A stretch of DNA of 64,000 nucleotides from Carnobacteriaceae bacterium zg-84 (GTDB taxonomy: Bacteria > Bacillota > Bacilli > Lactobacillales > Aerococcaceae): assembly GCA_013874835.1 (NCBI GenBank), contig CP059430.1:948864-1012863 (forward strand), in the 5' to 3' direction. How positions within the stretch are numbered: position 1 is the stretch's first letter; every line of letters begins with the position of its first letter. This document shows positions 8,744 through 18,100 of the stretch, piece after piece. The position numbers and the translations under genes are program-made. The notes beneath the pieces are model-generated. The model had not been told where the DNA came from. It made no database searches and saw only the letters and a program-made list of their open reading frames with translations.

Positions 8744-10220
8744 GGCTCTATAATAAATCGTGTTGGTGGGAATAATCCACCAACACGATTTTGTATATAA
8801 AAGTGGACAAAAAAAGAGAAATACCTGTATGATTAAATCACCACAATTAAACAAGGAGGTATTTCTCATGGATTATTATACAAAAAAATTATTGACATTA
8901 ACAGATAAATCTTTCATAGCTGATGAACATTGGTTAGAAGAAAAAACAATAAATGGTATTCCACACCACTTTATTAAAGGTACTTGGACAAAGCCTTGCC
9001 ACACCTGTCCACATTGTCATGCTAAAACACTCATCAAACATGGGACATATCAAACGAAAACATTATTACCAAAGTTTAGACAAATCAAAACTGTTTTACT
9101 TCTTAAAAGAACCCGTTATCGCTGTAAAACGTGTCTAAAAACCTGTTCTTCTTCGTGTTCTTTAGTCGATAAACATTGTTGTATTTCTAAAGAATTAAAA
9201 CAACTTATTGCACTTGATTTAACGAAAAATATTTCAAGAAAACATATCTGCCAAGACCACTTTGTATCTGATGTGACCGTACAACGTGTCTTAGATAAAT
9301 ATACAAAACAAGTTAAACCGTCTTTTCATTATCTACCTAAGGTACTATGTATCGACGAATTTAAGTCTGTGACATCTCATTTAGGGAAGATGAGTTTTAT
9401 CTGTGTAGACGGATTGACGCACCGTATTATTGATGTGTTACCTAGTCGCCAATTAGACCATTTAATCACTTATTTTAAACAATTTTCTAAAAAAGCAAGA
9501 CATAGCGTTCGCTATCTTGTTATGGATATGAATGCCAATTATGGCAAACTTATTCAGAAGGTTTTTCCTAATGCCGTTATTGTCACAGATAGATTTCATA
9601 TCATACAACATATACATCGGAATTTAAATACACTACGTATAAAAGAAATGAACACCTTTAAAAAAGAAGAAAAGGCTTATAAACACTTAAAGAAATACTG
9701 GAAATTATTATTAAAAGATGCCTTTGATGTAAATGATACAGACTATCACTATCACCAATCCTTTAAAACATATCTGACACACGCACAAATCCTGGATAGA
9801 TTATTAGACTATAGTCCTGTTTTAAAACAAGCATATGAGTTTGTACAAGAGTTGAGATATGCTTATAGACAGCGAGATTTTGAGTCATTTATGGAGGTTA
9901 TTCATCATATTGACCCGTCATTACCAGAGTGGTTTAGAAAGAAATTTGATATTTTTAAAACCTATCAGAATGGTATTTATCAAGCTTTTACCACACCTTA
10001 TTCAAACGGTATCACAGAAGCTATCAACAATCATATTAAAGTCATCAAACGGATTGCCTATGGCTACAGACGTTTTTCTTATTTTAGATTGCGTATTTTA
10101 ATCATACAACACCATTCTCAGTGGCAGAAAAAGAATGTGAAAAAGGTAGTGAATGGTTAATGCCATTCACTACCAACATACTCACTATTTCTCTCCACCA
10201 ACACAATTTGACGAAGAGCC
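8744..10220 (+). mobile_element. Complete ISL3-family insertion sequence, copy 1
   Basis: A 1,477-bp element with imperfect terminal inverted repeats: GGCTCTATAATAAATCGTG at the left and the complement of CACAATTTGACGAAGAGCC at the right. It is flanked by the 8-bp duplication ATTTTATA. It carries one transposase gene and a terminal GTGAATGG hairpin. A subterminal palindrome (CCACCAACACGATTT and its complement) follows the left repeat. It is nearly identical to the copy at 33928-35404, so it moved recently. It interrupts the prophage remnant and abuts an older ISL3 tail at 10229-10314. Confidence 0.95.
8868..10160 (+). CDS. ISL3-family transposase (copy 1)
   Basis: DDE transposase of 430 aa. 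An N-terminal zinc-binding region (CHTCPHCHAK and YRCKTCLKTC) precedes the catalytic core, with the first Asp in LCIDEFKS, the second in LVMDMNANY followed by VTDRFHIIQH, and the Glu in SNGITEAINNHIK, as usual for ISL3. The ATG at 8868 has AAGGAGGT at ideal distance; an in-frame extension upstream crosses the terminal palindrome and is not credible. It is full length, with no stops, and differs from the second copy at only a few residues. Confidence 0.95.
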   Translation: MDYYTKKLLTLTDKSFIADEHWLEEKTINGIPHHFIKGTWTKPCHTCPHCHAKTLIKHGTYQTKTLLPKFRQIKTVLLLKRTRYRCKTCLKTCSSSCSLVDKHCCISKELKQLIALDLTKNISRKHICQDHFVSDVTVQRVLDKYTKQVKPSFHYLPKVLCIDEFKSVTSHLGKMSFICVDGLTHRIIDVLPSRQLDHLITYFKQFSKKARHSVRYLVMDMNANYGKLIQKVFPNAVIVTDRFHIIQHIHRNLNTLRIKEMNTFKKEEKAYKHLKKYWKLLLKDAFDVNDTDYHYHQSFKTYLTHAQILDRLLDYSPVLKQAYEFVQELRYAYRQRDFESFMEVIHHIDPSLPEWFRKKFDIFKTYQNGIYQAFTTPYSNGITEAINNHIKVIKRIAYGYRRFSYFRLRILIIQHHSQWQKKNVKKVVNG

Positions 10221-10228
10221 ATTTTATA
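10221..10228. repeat. Target-site duplication of ISL3 copy 1 (right)
   Basis: ATTTTATA, identical to 8736-8743. Confidence 0.9.
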
Positions 10229-10314
10229 GACTATGCATCTTGATTCTACAACTCTATTCTCGACGGAGTTAAAGAACAAGAAAAAGGCAGTGAATGGCTA
10301 ATGCCATTCACCAC
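10229..10314 (+). mobile_element. Older ISL3 3'-end remnant carrying a hairpin
   Basis: Directly after the fresh ISL3 copy, the sequence again resembles the end of the transposase gene (GATTCTACAACTCTATTCTC) followed by GTGAATGGCTAATGCCATTCAC. It lacks the terminal inverted repeat. The hairpin lies between convergent transposase and surface-protein genes and could serve as a terminator for either. Confidence 0.55.
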
Positions 10315-10401
10315 CTAAAATCAGTTCTATATTATTAGATTTTTTGCTAACTTATATAATAATATCCCGTAATTATAGATATATTATATTTTTCTTAAAA
10401 T

Positions 10402-13218
10402 CTAATTTTGTTTTTTCTTAGTTCCAAATAGTAAACTAATTGAAGACACAATGGCTAACATCGCAACACTAAAGAATCGATTTTCTGTTTCACCCGTTTT
10501 TGGTAATAACTGAGCTACTTTTTGTTCCATTGGTTGTTTTGGTGGCAATGCTTCACTAGATGTTGTTTTACCTGTTGGATTCTTTGGTTGCTCTATCTTT
10601 TCACCTGGTTTTACTGGTTCGTTAGGTGTTTCATTTGGCGTTGGCGTTTCTGTCTGATCCTCCGTCGGTTTTTCCACCTTTTCATTTGGTTCTTCTGTGG
10701 TTTCCGACTGTTCTTCAAAACGCACAACAGCAATATCTCTTAAATCTTCATCAATCGGAGCAAAATAAGTCACAGCAAGATTACTTCTTAAATTATAAAT
10801 AGCCGCATAGTTAAACGAACTTTGTGACACATCATTACCAATAAAACGCCAATCTCCCGTATAACGGGTCACACCAGCAGTCGTACCATAAAGTCCATTC
10901 TTATCAAACTGTTCTTTATGAATATGTTCTGGATAAGAAATAAATTGCGCTGACATTCTACCACCAGGATAATCATACAGACTTTGTGATCCATTATCAT
11001 AACTACCAATATATCCTTCAGCGAATGAACGCCAAGCAATTGAAGCCCATAATGGTAAATTCCGTATTTTTAAAGCTTGCTCCTTAGATACTTTAAAACT
11101 AATTCTCAACGCTAAAGGATGACCTATACCTTCTGCAGAAAGCAGATAGTTTTTTATCATATTTGGTCTATCGCCATATTTTTCAATTTGTTCCTCGATT
11201 GTCCCTAATTCTAGAATATTATCATAATCTCTAGGACTATCGGCTTCTGCATTGTATTCATTTTTTGAAAGACCTGCAAAGACAATAGCGTTTGGCAATG
11301 TATCCAAACCTCGAGCCTTACGTAATTCTATTTCTTCATTCCATGCTAAAGAAGTATATTGGAAATAATTTTCTTTATTATTTGCTTTTAATAAAGCTAG
11401 TCTCTCTTCCTGTGTTTTTTCAAACTCTGCCATAGAAGTCGTAACACCTAATGGCACTTCTACATCTTTTGAAGCTTTCAAACGTCTTTCACGTAATTTA
11501 TCCTTGTCATACTCATCTATTCCTAGATCATCTTTATTGTAAGTTCCAATTTGAGTAAATGTGACATCTTGCCCAATTCCAGGTAGTGCAACATGAAGGG
11601 TGTTTGCCGTTTGGATATGGTCACTACTTTGAACAGCTTGAACAGATATTTGATAAGAATATTCAACAAAGCCGTCACCTAAATCCCTCGCTTCAAGAGG
11701 TGTAACATCAACACCCCCACCAAGTGTGTGAATATTATCAGTCGGCTGAGACTCTACAGGGCTAACTGAGTCTGGATTCGGTTGAATATCTTGTGGTTGT
11801 GTATCTGGCTTTGTTTCATAGCGTACAACAGCTATATCTCTTACATCCTCTGTCCGCGGAGCAAAATAGGTTACTGCTAGATTGCTTGTAAGGTTAAAGT
11901 TAGACACATAGTTAAAATTTGCTTTTGTAATATCGGTTCCAATAAGACGCCAATCACCAGTGTAAGCTGTTACACCAGTATCTGCTCCATAAAGTCCATG
12001 CTTATCAAATTGATTATCTTTAATCGTTTCAGGATTTGCTACAAATGCTGCAGCTTTTGCTCCATTATCAAAATCATATAGATTTTGAGCCTCAGTTTTA
12101 TACGATGCAATCCCACCTTCATTAAATGCTCGCCACGCTAATGCAGACCATAATGGTAAATTTGGTGTCTTTAATGCTTGCTCTTCTTTCACTTTGAAAC
12201 TTACTTTAACTGCCATCGGATGACCACCACTGTATGTAGAAAAAACATAGTTCTTGATGGTATTCGGCAGATTTTCATATTTAGCAATATTTTCTTCAAT
12301 AGTTTTTGCTGGATTTGAACTATCTTTATCATCAAACACATCAACCGCTGGATTAAAACCACTTTGAGTATACCCAGTAAAGATTACAGCGTTTGGCAAA
12401 TCCAACATCCCTTTTGCTTTACGCAACTCTATTTCCTCATTAAATGCAAGCGAAGAACCTGTGATGTAATCATAATTATTTGCTTCGCGTTGTGCGTGCC
12501 GTTCTTCTTGAGTTTTATTAAATGCTTCAATCGAATGGGTAATACCCAATGGAACCTCAACGTTTTTTGATGCAGTCATTCGCGCATGTAATAACTCAAA
12601 CGGACTAAACTCTGCATTATCTTTTAATAACTCTCCATCATAGGTACCAATTTGAGTAAATTTAACATCTTGTCCAAATCCAGGTAGAGCAACATGAACA
12701 GTACCTGACGTTTGAATATGATCACTACTAACAATCGCTTGAACAGAAACTTGATAAGAATATTCAACAAAGCCATCGCCTAAATTTTTAGCTTCTAAAG
12801 GTGTAACATCGACACCACCTCCAAGAGAATGAACATTATCAGATGGTACTCCATTTGATAATAATAAAAGTCTAGGATTATACTCTTCTGACCCTATTGT
12901 AGAATAAGTAGTAAGTGATGAATTTATTTTCTCCGTGTTTAATACTGATTCTTGGTCTGTCTCTTGTTTTCGTTCTTCTGTCATTGAAGTCGTACTAAGC
13001 AATTCTTCACTATTTACACTTGTGGTATTCGGTGATGTATTACTTTGTGTCGCTTCCACTTTTGAATCGCTTTCATTCGCGAGTACTTGATATCCTCCGA
13101 CACCTAAAAAAGTAAGTCCCAGCAGTACAGACGTAACTCCAAATTTAAATTTTTTAATCGTAAAACGTTGTTTCGTTTGTGAAACATTGTAATATCGATA
13201 TTTTTTTTGACGAAACAT
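10402..13218 (-). CDS. LPXTG surface protein with two 367-aa repeats of unknown function
   Basis: Sortase-anchored protein of 938 aa. A YSIRK-type signal (RFTIKKFKFGVTSVLLG, residues 18-34) is followed by a Ser/Thr-rich linker, two large homologous domains that begin at residues 128 and 495 (both LGGGVDVTPLEA, GFVEYSYQ, SDHIQT, VALPG.GQDV), a Pro/Thr/Glu-rich stalk (about 848-900), LPKTG at 905-909, a hydrophobic segment and a KKK tail. Each domain ends with YTGDWR.IG and LAVTYFAP. I do not recognise the domain; it looks beta-rich. AAAGGAG lies 7 bases before the ATG. A role in binding host or bacterial surfaces is inferred from the anchor only. It stands alone between IS elements. Confidence 0.88.
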   Translation of the reverse strand: MFRQKKYRYYNVSQTKQRFTIKKFKFGVTSVLLGLTFLGVGGYQVLANESDSKVEATQSNTSPNTTSVNSEELLSTTSMTEERKQETDQESVLNTEKINSSLTTYSTIGSEEYNPRLLLLSNGVPSDNVHSLGGGVDVTPLEAKNLGDGFVEYSYQVSVQAIVSSDHIQTSGTVHVALPGFGQDVKFTQIGTYDGELLKDNAEFSPFELLHARMTASKNVEVPLGITHSIEAFNKTQEERHAQREANNYDYITGSSLAFNEEIELRKAKGMLDLPNAVIFTGYTQSGFNPAVDVFDDKDSSNPAKTIEENIAKYENLPNTIKNYVFSTYSGGHPMAVKVSFKVKEEQALKTPNLPLWSALAWRAFNEGGIASYKTEAQNLYDFDNGAKAAAFVANPETIKDNQFDKHGLYGADTGVTAYTGDWRLIGTDITKANFNYVSNFNLTSNLAVTYFAPRTEDVRDIAVVRYETKPDTQPQDIQPNPDSVSPVESQPTDNIHTLGGGVDVTPLEARDLGDGFVEYSYQISVQAVQSSDHIQTANTLHVALPGIGQDVTFTQIGTYNKDDLGIDEYDKDKLRERRLKASKDVEVPLGVTTSMAEFEKTQEERLALLKANNKENYFQYTSLAWNEEIELRKARGLDTLPNAIVFAGLSKNEYNAEADSPRDYDNILELGTIEEQIEKYGDRPNMIKNYLLSAEGIGHPLALRISFKVSKEQALKIRNLPLWASIAWRSFAEGYIGSYDNGSQSLYDYPGGRMSAQFISYPEHIHKEQFDKNGLYGTTAGVTRYTGDWRFIGNDVSQSSFNYAAIYNLRSNLAVTYFAPIDEDLRDIAVVRFEEQSETTEEPNEKVEKPTEDQTETPTPNETPNEPVKPGEKIEQPKNPTGKTTSSEALPPKQPMEQKVAQLLPKTGETENRFFSVAMLAIVSSISLLFGTKKKQN

Positions 13219-13400
13219 AATAATCTCCTTTCCGATGTTTTACTTCTACTACCTCTACAACAATTATTTTTATTTCATAGTACTCCTTGTTACCTTTCTT
13301 CTTAAAATTTGTTCATCTTAAAAAGCATAGATTTAATTATATTATTATAACATAAATATAATAAGAAAAATACAACATTTAACAATAATATTTATTTAGT

Positions 13401-14271
13401 AAATTATATAATTAAGTTAGCCAGTAGTACAAAAAAAGTATCTCATAGGATATACTTTTAGTAACAACAAAAAAAGGATACCAAGAGATGCAAGAATACT
13501 ATAACACAAACGGCACAAAACAATTATCATCGTTTGCGTTTAGCCATAGGTAGAACAGATACGTGGACGGTAGAAAAAGAAGCCCTCATCAGAGAAAAAA
13601 TCATGGATAAATATTCCCCTGAAATGATTAGTCAACTACCTGATATGCCCTCTTGTACAACGATTTACACATGGGTATACAAAGGATGGATTACAGGTAT
13701 TTTGCGTAAATATTTACTTTATCCTAGAAAACATAAACCGATAATATCAACTGAAAAACGACCACCAAGAAAGACTAATGCCCTCTCTATCGAATAGCGA
13801 CCACAAAACATTAATGAGAGAAAAGAAATTGGGCATTTTGAAATAGATTTAGTGATTTTAAACAAGAAACGTGGACAACAATTATTGACATTAACAGACA
13901 GAAAAACACGCTATGAAATCATTCGTCTGATTCTTGATAAAACGGCTCAAAGTGTGAACACCGCTTTGACGTCTATTCAACAAGACTATTTAATCCGGTC
14001 TTTAACAGCTGATAATGGTTCTGAATTTTTAAGATTAGACGAAGCCATCACTTGTCCTATTTATGATGCACATCCATTCTCTTCTTATGAACGAGGTAGT
14101 AACGAAAATGCAAATCGATTGATTAGACGATGGTTCCCAAAAGGCACAACAACCGTTACTCCTAACGAAGTAACGGCTGTTGAACAATGAATAAATCGTT
14201 ATCCACGTAAATTATTTAACTATGTATGTCCTTATGATTTACCTGAGGTGGCTAACTTAATTATATAATTT
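13401..14271 (+). mobile_element. Decayed IS30-family element with perfect 23-bp inverted repeats
   Basis: Positions 13401-13423 and 14249-14271 are perfect inverted repeats (AAATTATATAATTAAGTTAG plus CCA). Between them lies a broken IS30 transposase. The element is about 870 bp, shorter than the usual 1.0-1.1 kb, so it has lost sequence at the 5' part of the gene. Its ends are better kept than its gene, so it could still be moved by a transposase supplied elsewhere. Confidence 0.8.
13488..14268 (+). pseudogene. IS30-family transposase, broken
   Basis: The reading starts MQEYYNTNGTKQ after a good AGAG-type site at 13488 but hits a stop after about 20 codons. A frame shift leads to RLAIGRTDTWTVEKE, and an in-frame TAG follows NALSIE near 13797. 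The catalytic core then reads IGHFEIDLV, LTADNGSEF and HPFSSYERGSNENANR, the IS30 DDE motifs, before a TGA after TAVEQ. The DNA-binding N-terminus is lost. It cannot make an active enzyme. Confidence 0.8.
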
Positions 14272-14335
14272 ATTATTAAAGCAATAATCTCACTTAATAT
14301 TACGTATCAACTAAATATTCATTATGCATCTTATG

Positions 14336-14521
14336 CTATTTTTTTTTAGAATTAAAAAAAAGTTCAAATAAAAATGTAAAAAAAGTGATTGCAAAAGAAT
14401 CTATAAGCATCAAACGTTTTAAAAAAACAAAAATCAAAGTTGCAAAAAATACTCCTATTGTAGATTTATATTTTAAAATAAACATTTTCTTTTCAACACA
14501 TCTCCTAAAATTTTTATTCAA
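14336..14521 (-). CDS. Small two-helix membrane protein after XRE regulator
   Basis: About 61 aa, with two hydrophobic segments (about residues 18-36 and 40-55) and a KKK end. It overlaps the XRE gene by 8 bp; the TTG start at 14521 has AAGGAAG about 9 bases before it, while an in-frame ATG lies 12 codons later. Pairs of a compact XRE regulator and a small membrane protein are common in Firmicutes, where the regulator usually controls its own operon. Function not known. Confidence 0.5.
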   Translation of the reverse strand: MNKNFRRCVEKKMFILKYKSTIGVFFATLIFVFLKRLMLIDSFAITFFTFLFELFFNSKKK

Positions 14522-14705
14522 AAATAAACACTTCCTTAATATCTTTATTTAAAATTTTACTAATTTCATAAGCTACTTTTATGTTTGGTATTTTTGTTTT
14601 ATTTTCATATGACATTATCGAGTGCCTTTTTAGTCCTACTAATTTTGCAAGTCTGTGCTGTGATAAACCTAATAATTTTCTAAATTCTGCTATTCTATTG
14701 TTCAT
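14514..14705 (-). CDS. XRE-family transcriptional regulator (63 aa)
   Basis: Single-domain Cro/C1-type helix-turn-helix protein. LGLSQHRLAKLVGLKRHSI (residues 12-30) is the HTH, followed by YENKTKIPN and AYEISKILN, typical of the family. At 63 aa it is only the DNA-binding domain, as in the YozG/YvaO-like minimal repressors. No strong Shine-Dalgarno is visible before the ATG. It overlaps the downstream membrane-protein gene and probably represses this two-gene operon; the inducer is unknown. Confidence 0.75.
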   Translation of the reverse strand: MNNRIAEFRKLLGLSQHRLAKLVGLKRHSIMSYENKTKIPNIKVAYEISKILNKDIKEVFIFE

Positions 14706-14804
14706 AAATAAGTGTCTTTTTCTAAGTTATTCTCTTTTGGTTAGTTTTATATTACCAAATTCTTTTTTGGTTGCCAATAAATAACTATTAAAATCTCAAC
14801 TATA

Positions 14805-14865
14805 GTAAATTATTGAATTAAGTTAACCAGTGATACAAAAAAGCATCTCATAGGATATTTAATGA
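14805..14865. mobile_element. IS30 terminal remnant
   Basis: ATTGAATTAAGTTAACCAGT followed by ACAAAAAAGCATCTCATAGG closely matches the left end of the decayed IS30 element at 13401. Only the end remains; no transposase follows. Confidence 0.6.
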
Positions 14866-14869
14866 TTAT

Positions 14870-15120
14870 ATATTTTTAGGGTTGATGGCATAATCTAGCA
14901 ACCCTAATTTCATATAAAACTCTACTAAAACTATCATGATTGATATATTTTACCTTATATTCAGTTATCTCAGCATGTATTTCCTAACGCACGTATCAGT
15001 ATTGCTTCTTTTCATATTGTAGAGGCCGTACATCATTGTGACTTAAAATAAAAAGATAGTGACTTAACATCTGTTAAATCACTATCTTTATGAGCTATCA
15101 ACCCTATTTGACATAGAGCC
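14870..15120 (+). mobile_element. Deletion derivative of a second ISL3-type element (IS1167-like)
   Basis: GGGTTGATGG with its subterminal partner CAACCCTAATTT lies at the left. A right end CAACCCTATTTGACATAGAGCC resembles ISL3 right repeats. Between them a plus-strand fragment reads HVFPNARISIASFHIVEA, matching the VFPNAxIxxDRFHIxQ core of ISL3 transposases. It has stops and lacks most of the gene. Its sequence differs clearly from the intact ISL3 copies, so it descends from another ISL3 subgroup. Confidence 0.6.
15051..15090 (-). terminator. Rho-independent terminator after the M26 protease gene
   Basis: AAAGATAGTGA and TCACTATCTTT form a long hairpin, extended by TTAAC/GTTAA, followed on the minus strand by TTTTATTTT. 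It corresponds in position to the hairpin near the 3' end of ISL3 elements and may have been inherited from the remnant around it. Confidence 0.7.
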
Positions 15121-15157
15121 ATATTTTAACTTATCTATTTTGCAAAAATTCACTGAC

Positions 15158-18100
15158 TTAATTAGAGTTTTGATAAATCGAATCTCTAAAGTCATTCGTA
15201 TCTAAAAGATACGCTTTGAAAATCGCTTCTTTAAGTGCAAGTAGATTTGGTGTTGCTTTCTGAGCCTTTAATGCGACCAAATCCGCTTGAATAGCATCAT
15301 TTATCAATTTATTTAATGTTGCTTCATCTGCTGTATAAGTTTTCTGATTATACGTAAAGGTAACTGGTTTCAGCTGATTAACTTTATCTAGACGACGTTT
15401 GTACATTGCTTTTTTAAAGTCATGGAAATTTGAAAACTCATCATTGGTAATTTTCTTAAGAATATACTCATCATTAAATACTTTACCTGCAGCTCGAGCT
15501 TCAGCACGGTATTGATTCGATAAATAAGCAACAAAGCCTTCATAACCTGTTTCAGCTAGTAATTCGTTACTCAAACGTTTAATACTCAAAGTATCTGAAG
15601 ATCCATTTGGATTCGTCAAACCACTATAGTTCGCAGCAAATAAATGTTCGATGTCATAACCATTTTTACTAATCTTCTCTTTATTACCATGAAGTCCATG
15701 AACACCAAGCAGAATATCATTTTCTACCAAATTATCAACACTTTCTAAAGTGAGAGATTCTAAATCTTCTACACTTAGTTGACGGATTCTCGACTCCCCG
15801 ATGTCATTGATACGTTCAATTTTCTTATAGAACAATGCTTGGTCTTCTTTGGCTAATTTCACTAAAGCATTTCCTTCCAAAGCTTCAAGAGTATAAATCA
15901 CATCCATACGACCTTGAAGGTATTCTTTCAAGTCTGCTTGGGTTTGGAAACGTTCTGGTGATAAGTTATGAACACGATTGTTTGCATATTTTCCATCTTC
16001 TGCAATAGAGAAGTCTATATTTGTATTGAGTGCAAAAATCGGATTAGTTGCTGATGTTGTCGATTGTAGAAGTCCTTGAGCATAAACTTCTGCACCAAAG
16101 AATTCTCTACGCCCATATCCACCAAGATAAACCGTCCCATCCATATTATGAGTCATTTCATGAGTGAAGACAGATTGACCATACTGGCTAAGCATATTAT
16201 CAATTACATAGTGAACTAAGCTACCGGTTGCATATGCACCAACACCGTTTGGCATATAGTGTTTACCAATTGGTGCAAAGAAGTCTGTCATACGGCTTGA
16301 TGCTCCTTCTCCAAACTTCGGCATCCAATAAGCTGGCTTGTTATCGAATCGAGGAATAGAGTAACCGTCCCATGACGGAATTGGCATATTACTTCTACTA
16401 TACATAAGTGCTTTAACTTCTGGTCTAGCCATTCGATACCAGAAATCAAAATGATCTCCTTGTATTTTAGCAAAATAATCCACCAGATTGTTGACACGTT
16501 TTAATTCACTTGCATATTTATCAGGATTCGTTTCTTTAAGCGACATATCCATATAACGATCATACATACCAAAAGATAAAGTTGTCATATTACTCATGAT
16601 ATAAATTCCTTCAGATGTCAAGTTTAAGAGTGGCAAAATCATACGAGGATGATCTATACGATTAAGCTGGTCGTATACTTGATACATTTGATTTGGTACT
16701 TCTTTTGATTGTACTTCTACGATATACGCTTTTGTCGCAGACTTAAACCAATCATTTTCATTAAGCTTCGTAAAACGTGTACGATAAGCACTTAGATAAT
16801 CACGAAGATTCTCATATCCAGATACTGGGGCAATCCATTTTGTATACGTTACCGGATTATTCTTAATATCGAGTGCATCATTTCCCATACGGCCAAGATT
16901 TGCTAGCCATTCTAAACTATTTACTTGCGTACCGAAGAAATTTTGATAGAAAGTTACCAATTCTCCAACATTCATCTCGTCAAATTGAATATTATAGAGT
17001 CGATTGAGGTAACTTGCTCCTACAAGAATTGCAACAGCATTCTTTTTCATATAATCCTTCATCTGTTCTTTTAACGGTATTGAAGTAAAATCTCCAGCTA
17101 CACTTTGAGAAAGTGCTGCTTCAAAAATATCTTGTGCACGGTCATTCACTTTCTTAAAGACATCTTTTAAATATAGTACTTCTAAAATATCATTTTGATA
17201 TTTTTCAAGTGGTTCAAGACTTGGACTATCAGACACTCTTTCTGGATGACCTTGAGTTACTTTCCAAACATCATCTGAGAAATACGTTAATCCCTCTACT
17301 CGTTTCATTGCTGTTTCAATAACTTCTGCTGGGGATATTATAAATTGTTCTGGTGTATAGAGCAATTCAGTTCCATTGATTCCATATTCTTGAATCGTAT
17401 TAGCTGCAAAAGCTGAACCTGGAGTAATATCTAAGTATTCTACTGTACCGTCTGCATAGTTTAAAAGCAAACGATTGATTCCTTCCTTATTTTTATAAAG
17501 GTTAGCAATGACTTCATTATCTTTCATTGGGACAATCGACACTAGTTTTGTTGTATACAACTTACTTGATGTATCAATCTTATTCCCTTGCTTCACAATA
17601 TACTCACGATTATAAAACGGTAAAAGTTTTTCGGTATTACGATAAGCCATCTCTCGTGCCGATTCATAATGAGGTAAGTTACTATAATCGATCATTTTAG
17701 AACTTTGCCCAACCAAAGTTTCTTTATCAGATAAAGTAGCTGTTATTCCCATTTCGTTCACTTTTTCTGCTGCGGCTTCTGGAGAAATTAAATTTACTTT
17801 TCCAGACTTAACATTGGCAGTCGATTTCCCTTCAACGCCATAAATCTCTGTTGCATTGATACCATCGCCCGATCCATTTAAAGTAGAACCATTTGTTACA
17901 GGAATTGCCGATACGATTCGATTAAAGACTGCACGACCTGCACTTCCACTAATCGCTCCAACTCGGCCACCACCTTTATTTTCCAATGCTCCTTCGACAT
18001 AGACATCTGATACATTCACATTGTTTGTAGCAATACCTAGAACTCCACCAAAGTCTTGTGCTGCTTTTACTTTAGTATCAATCATGACATTTGCATGTAC

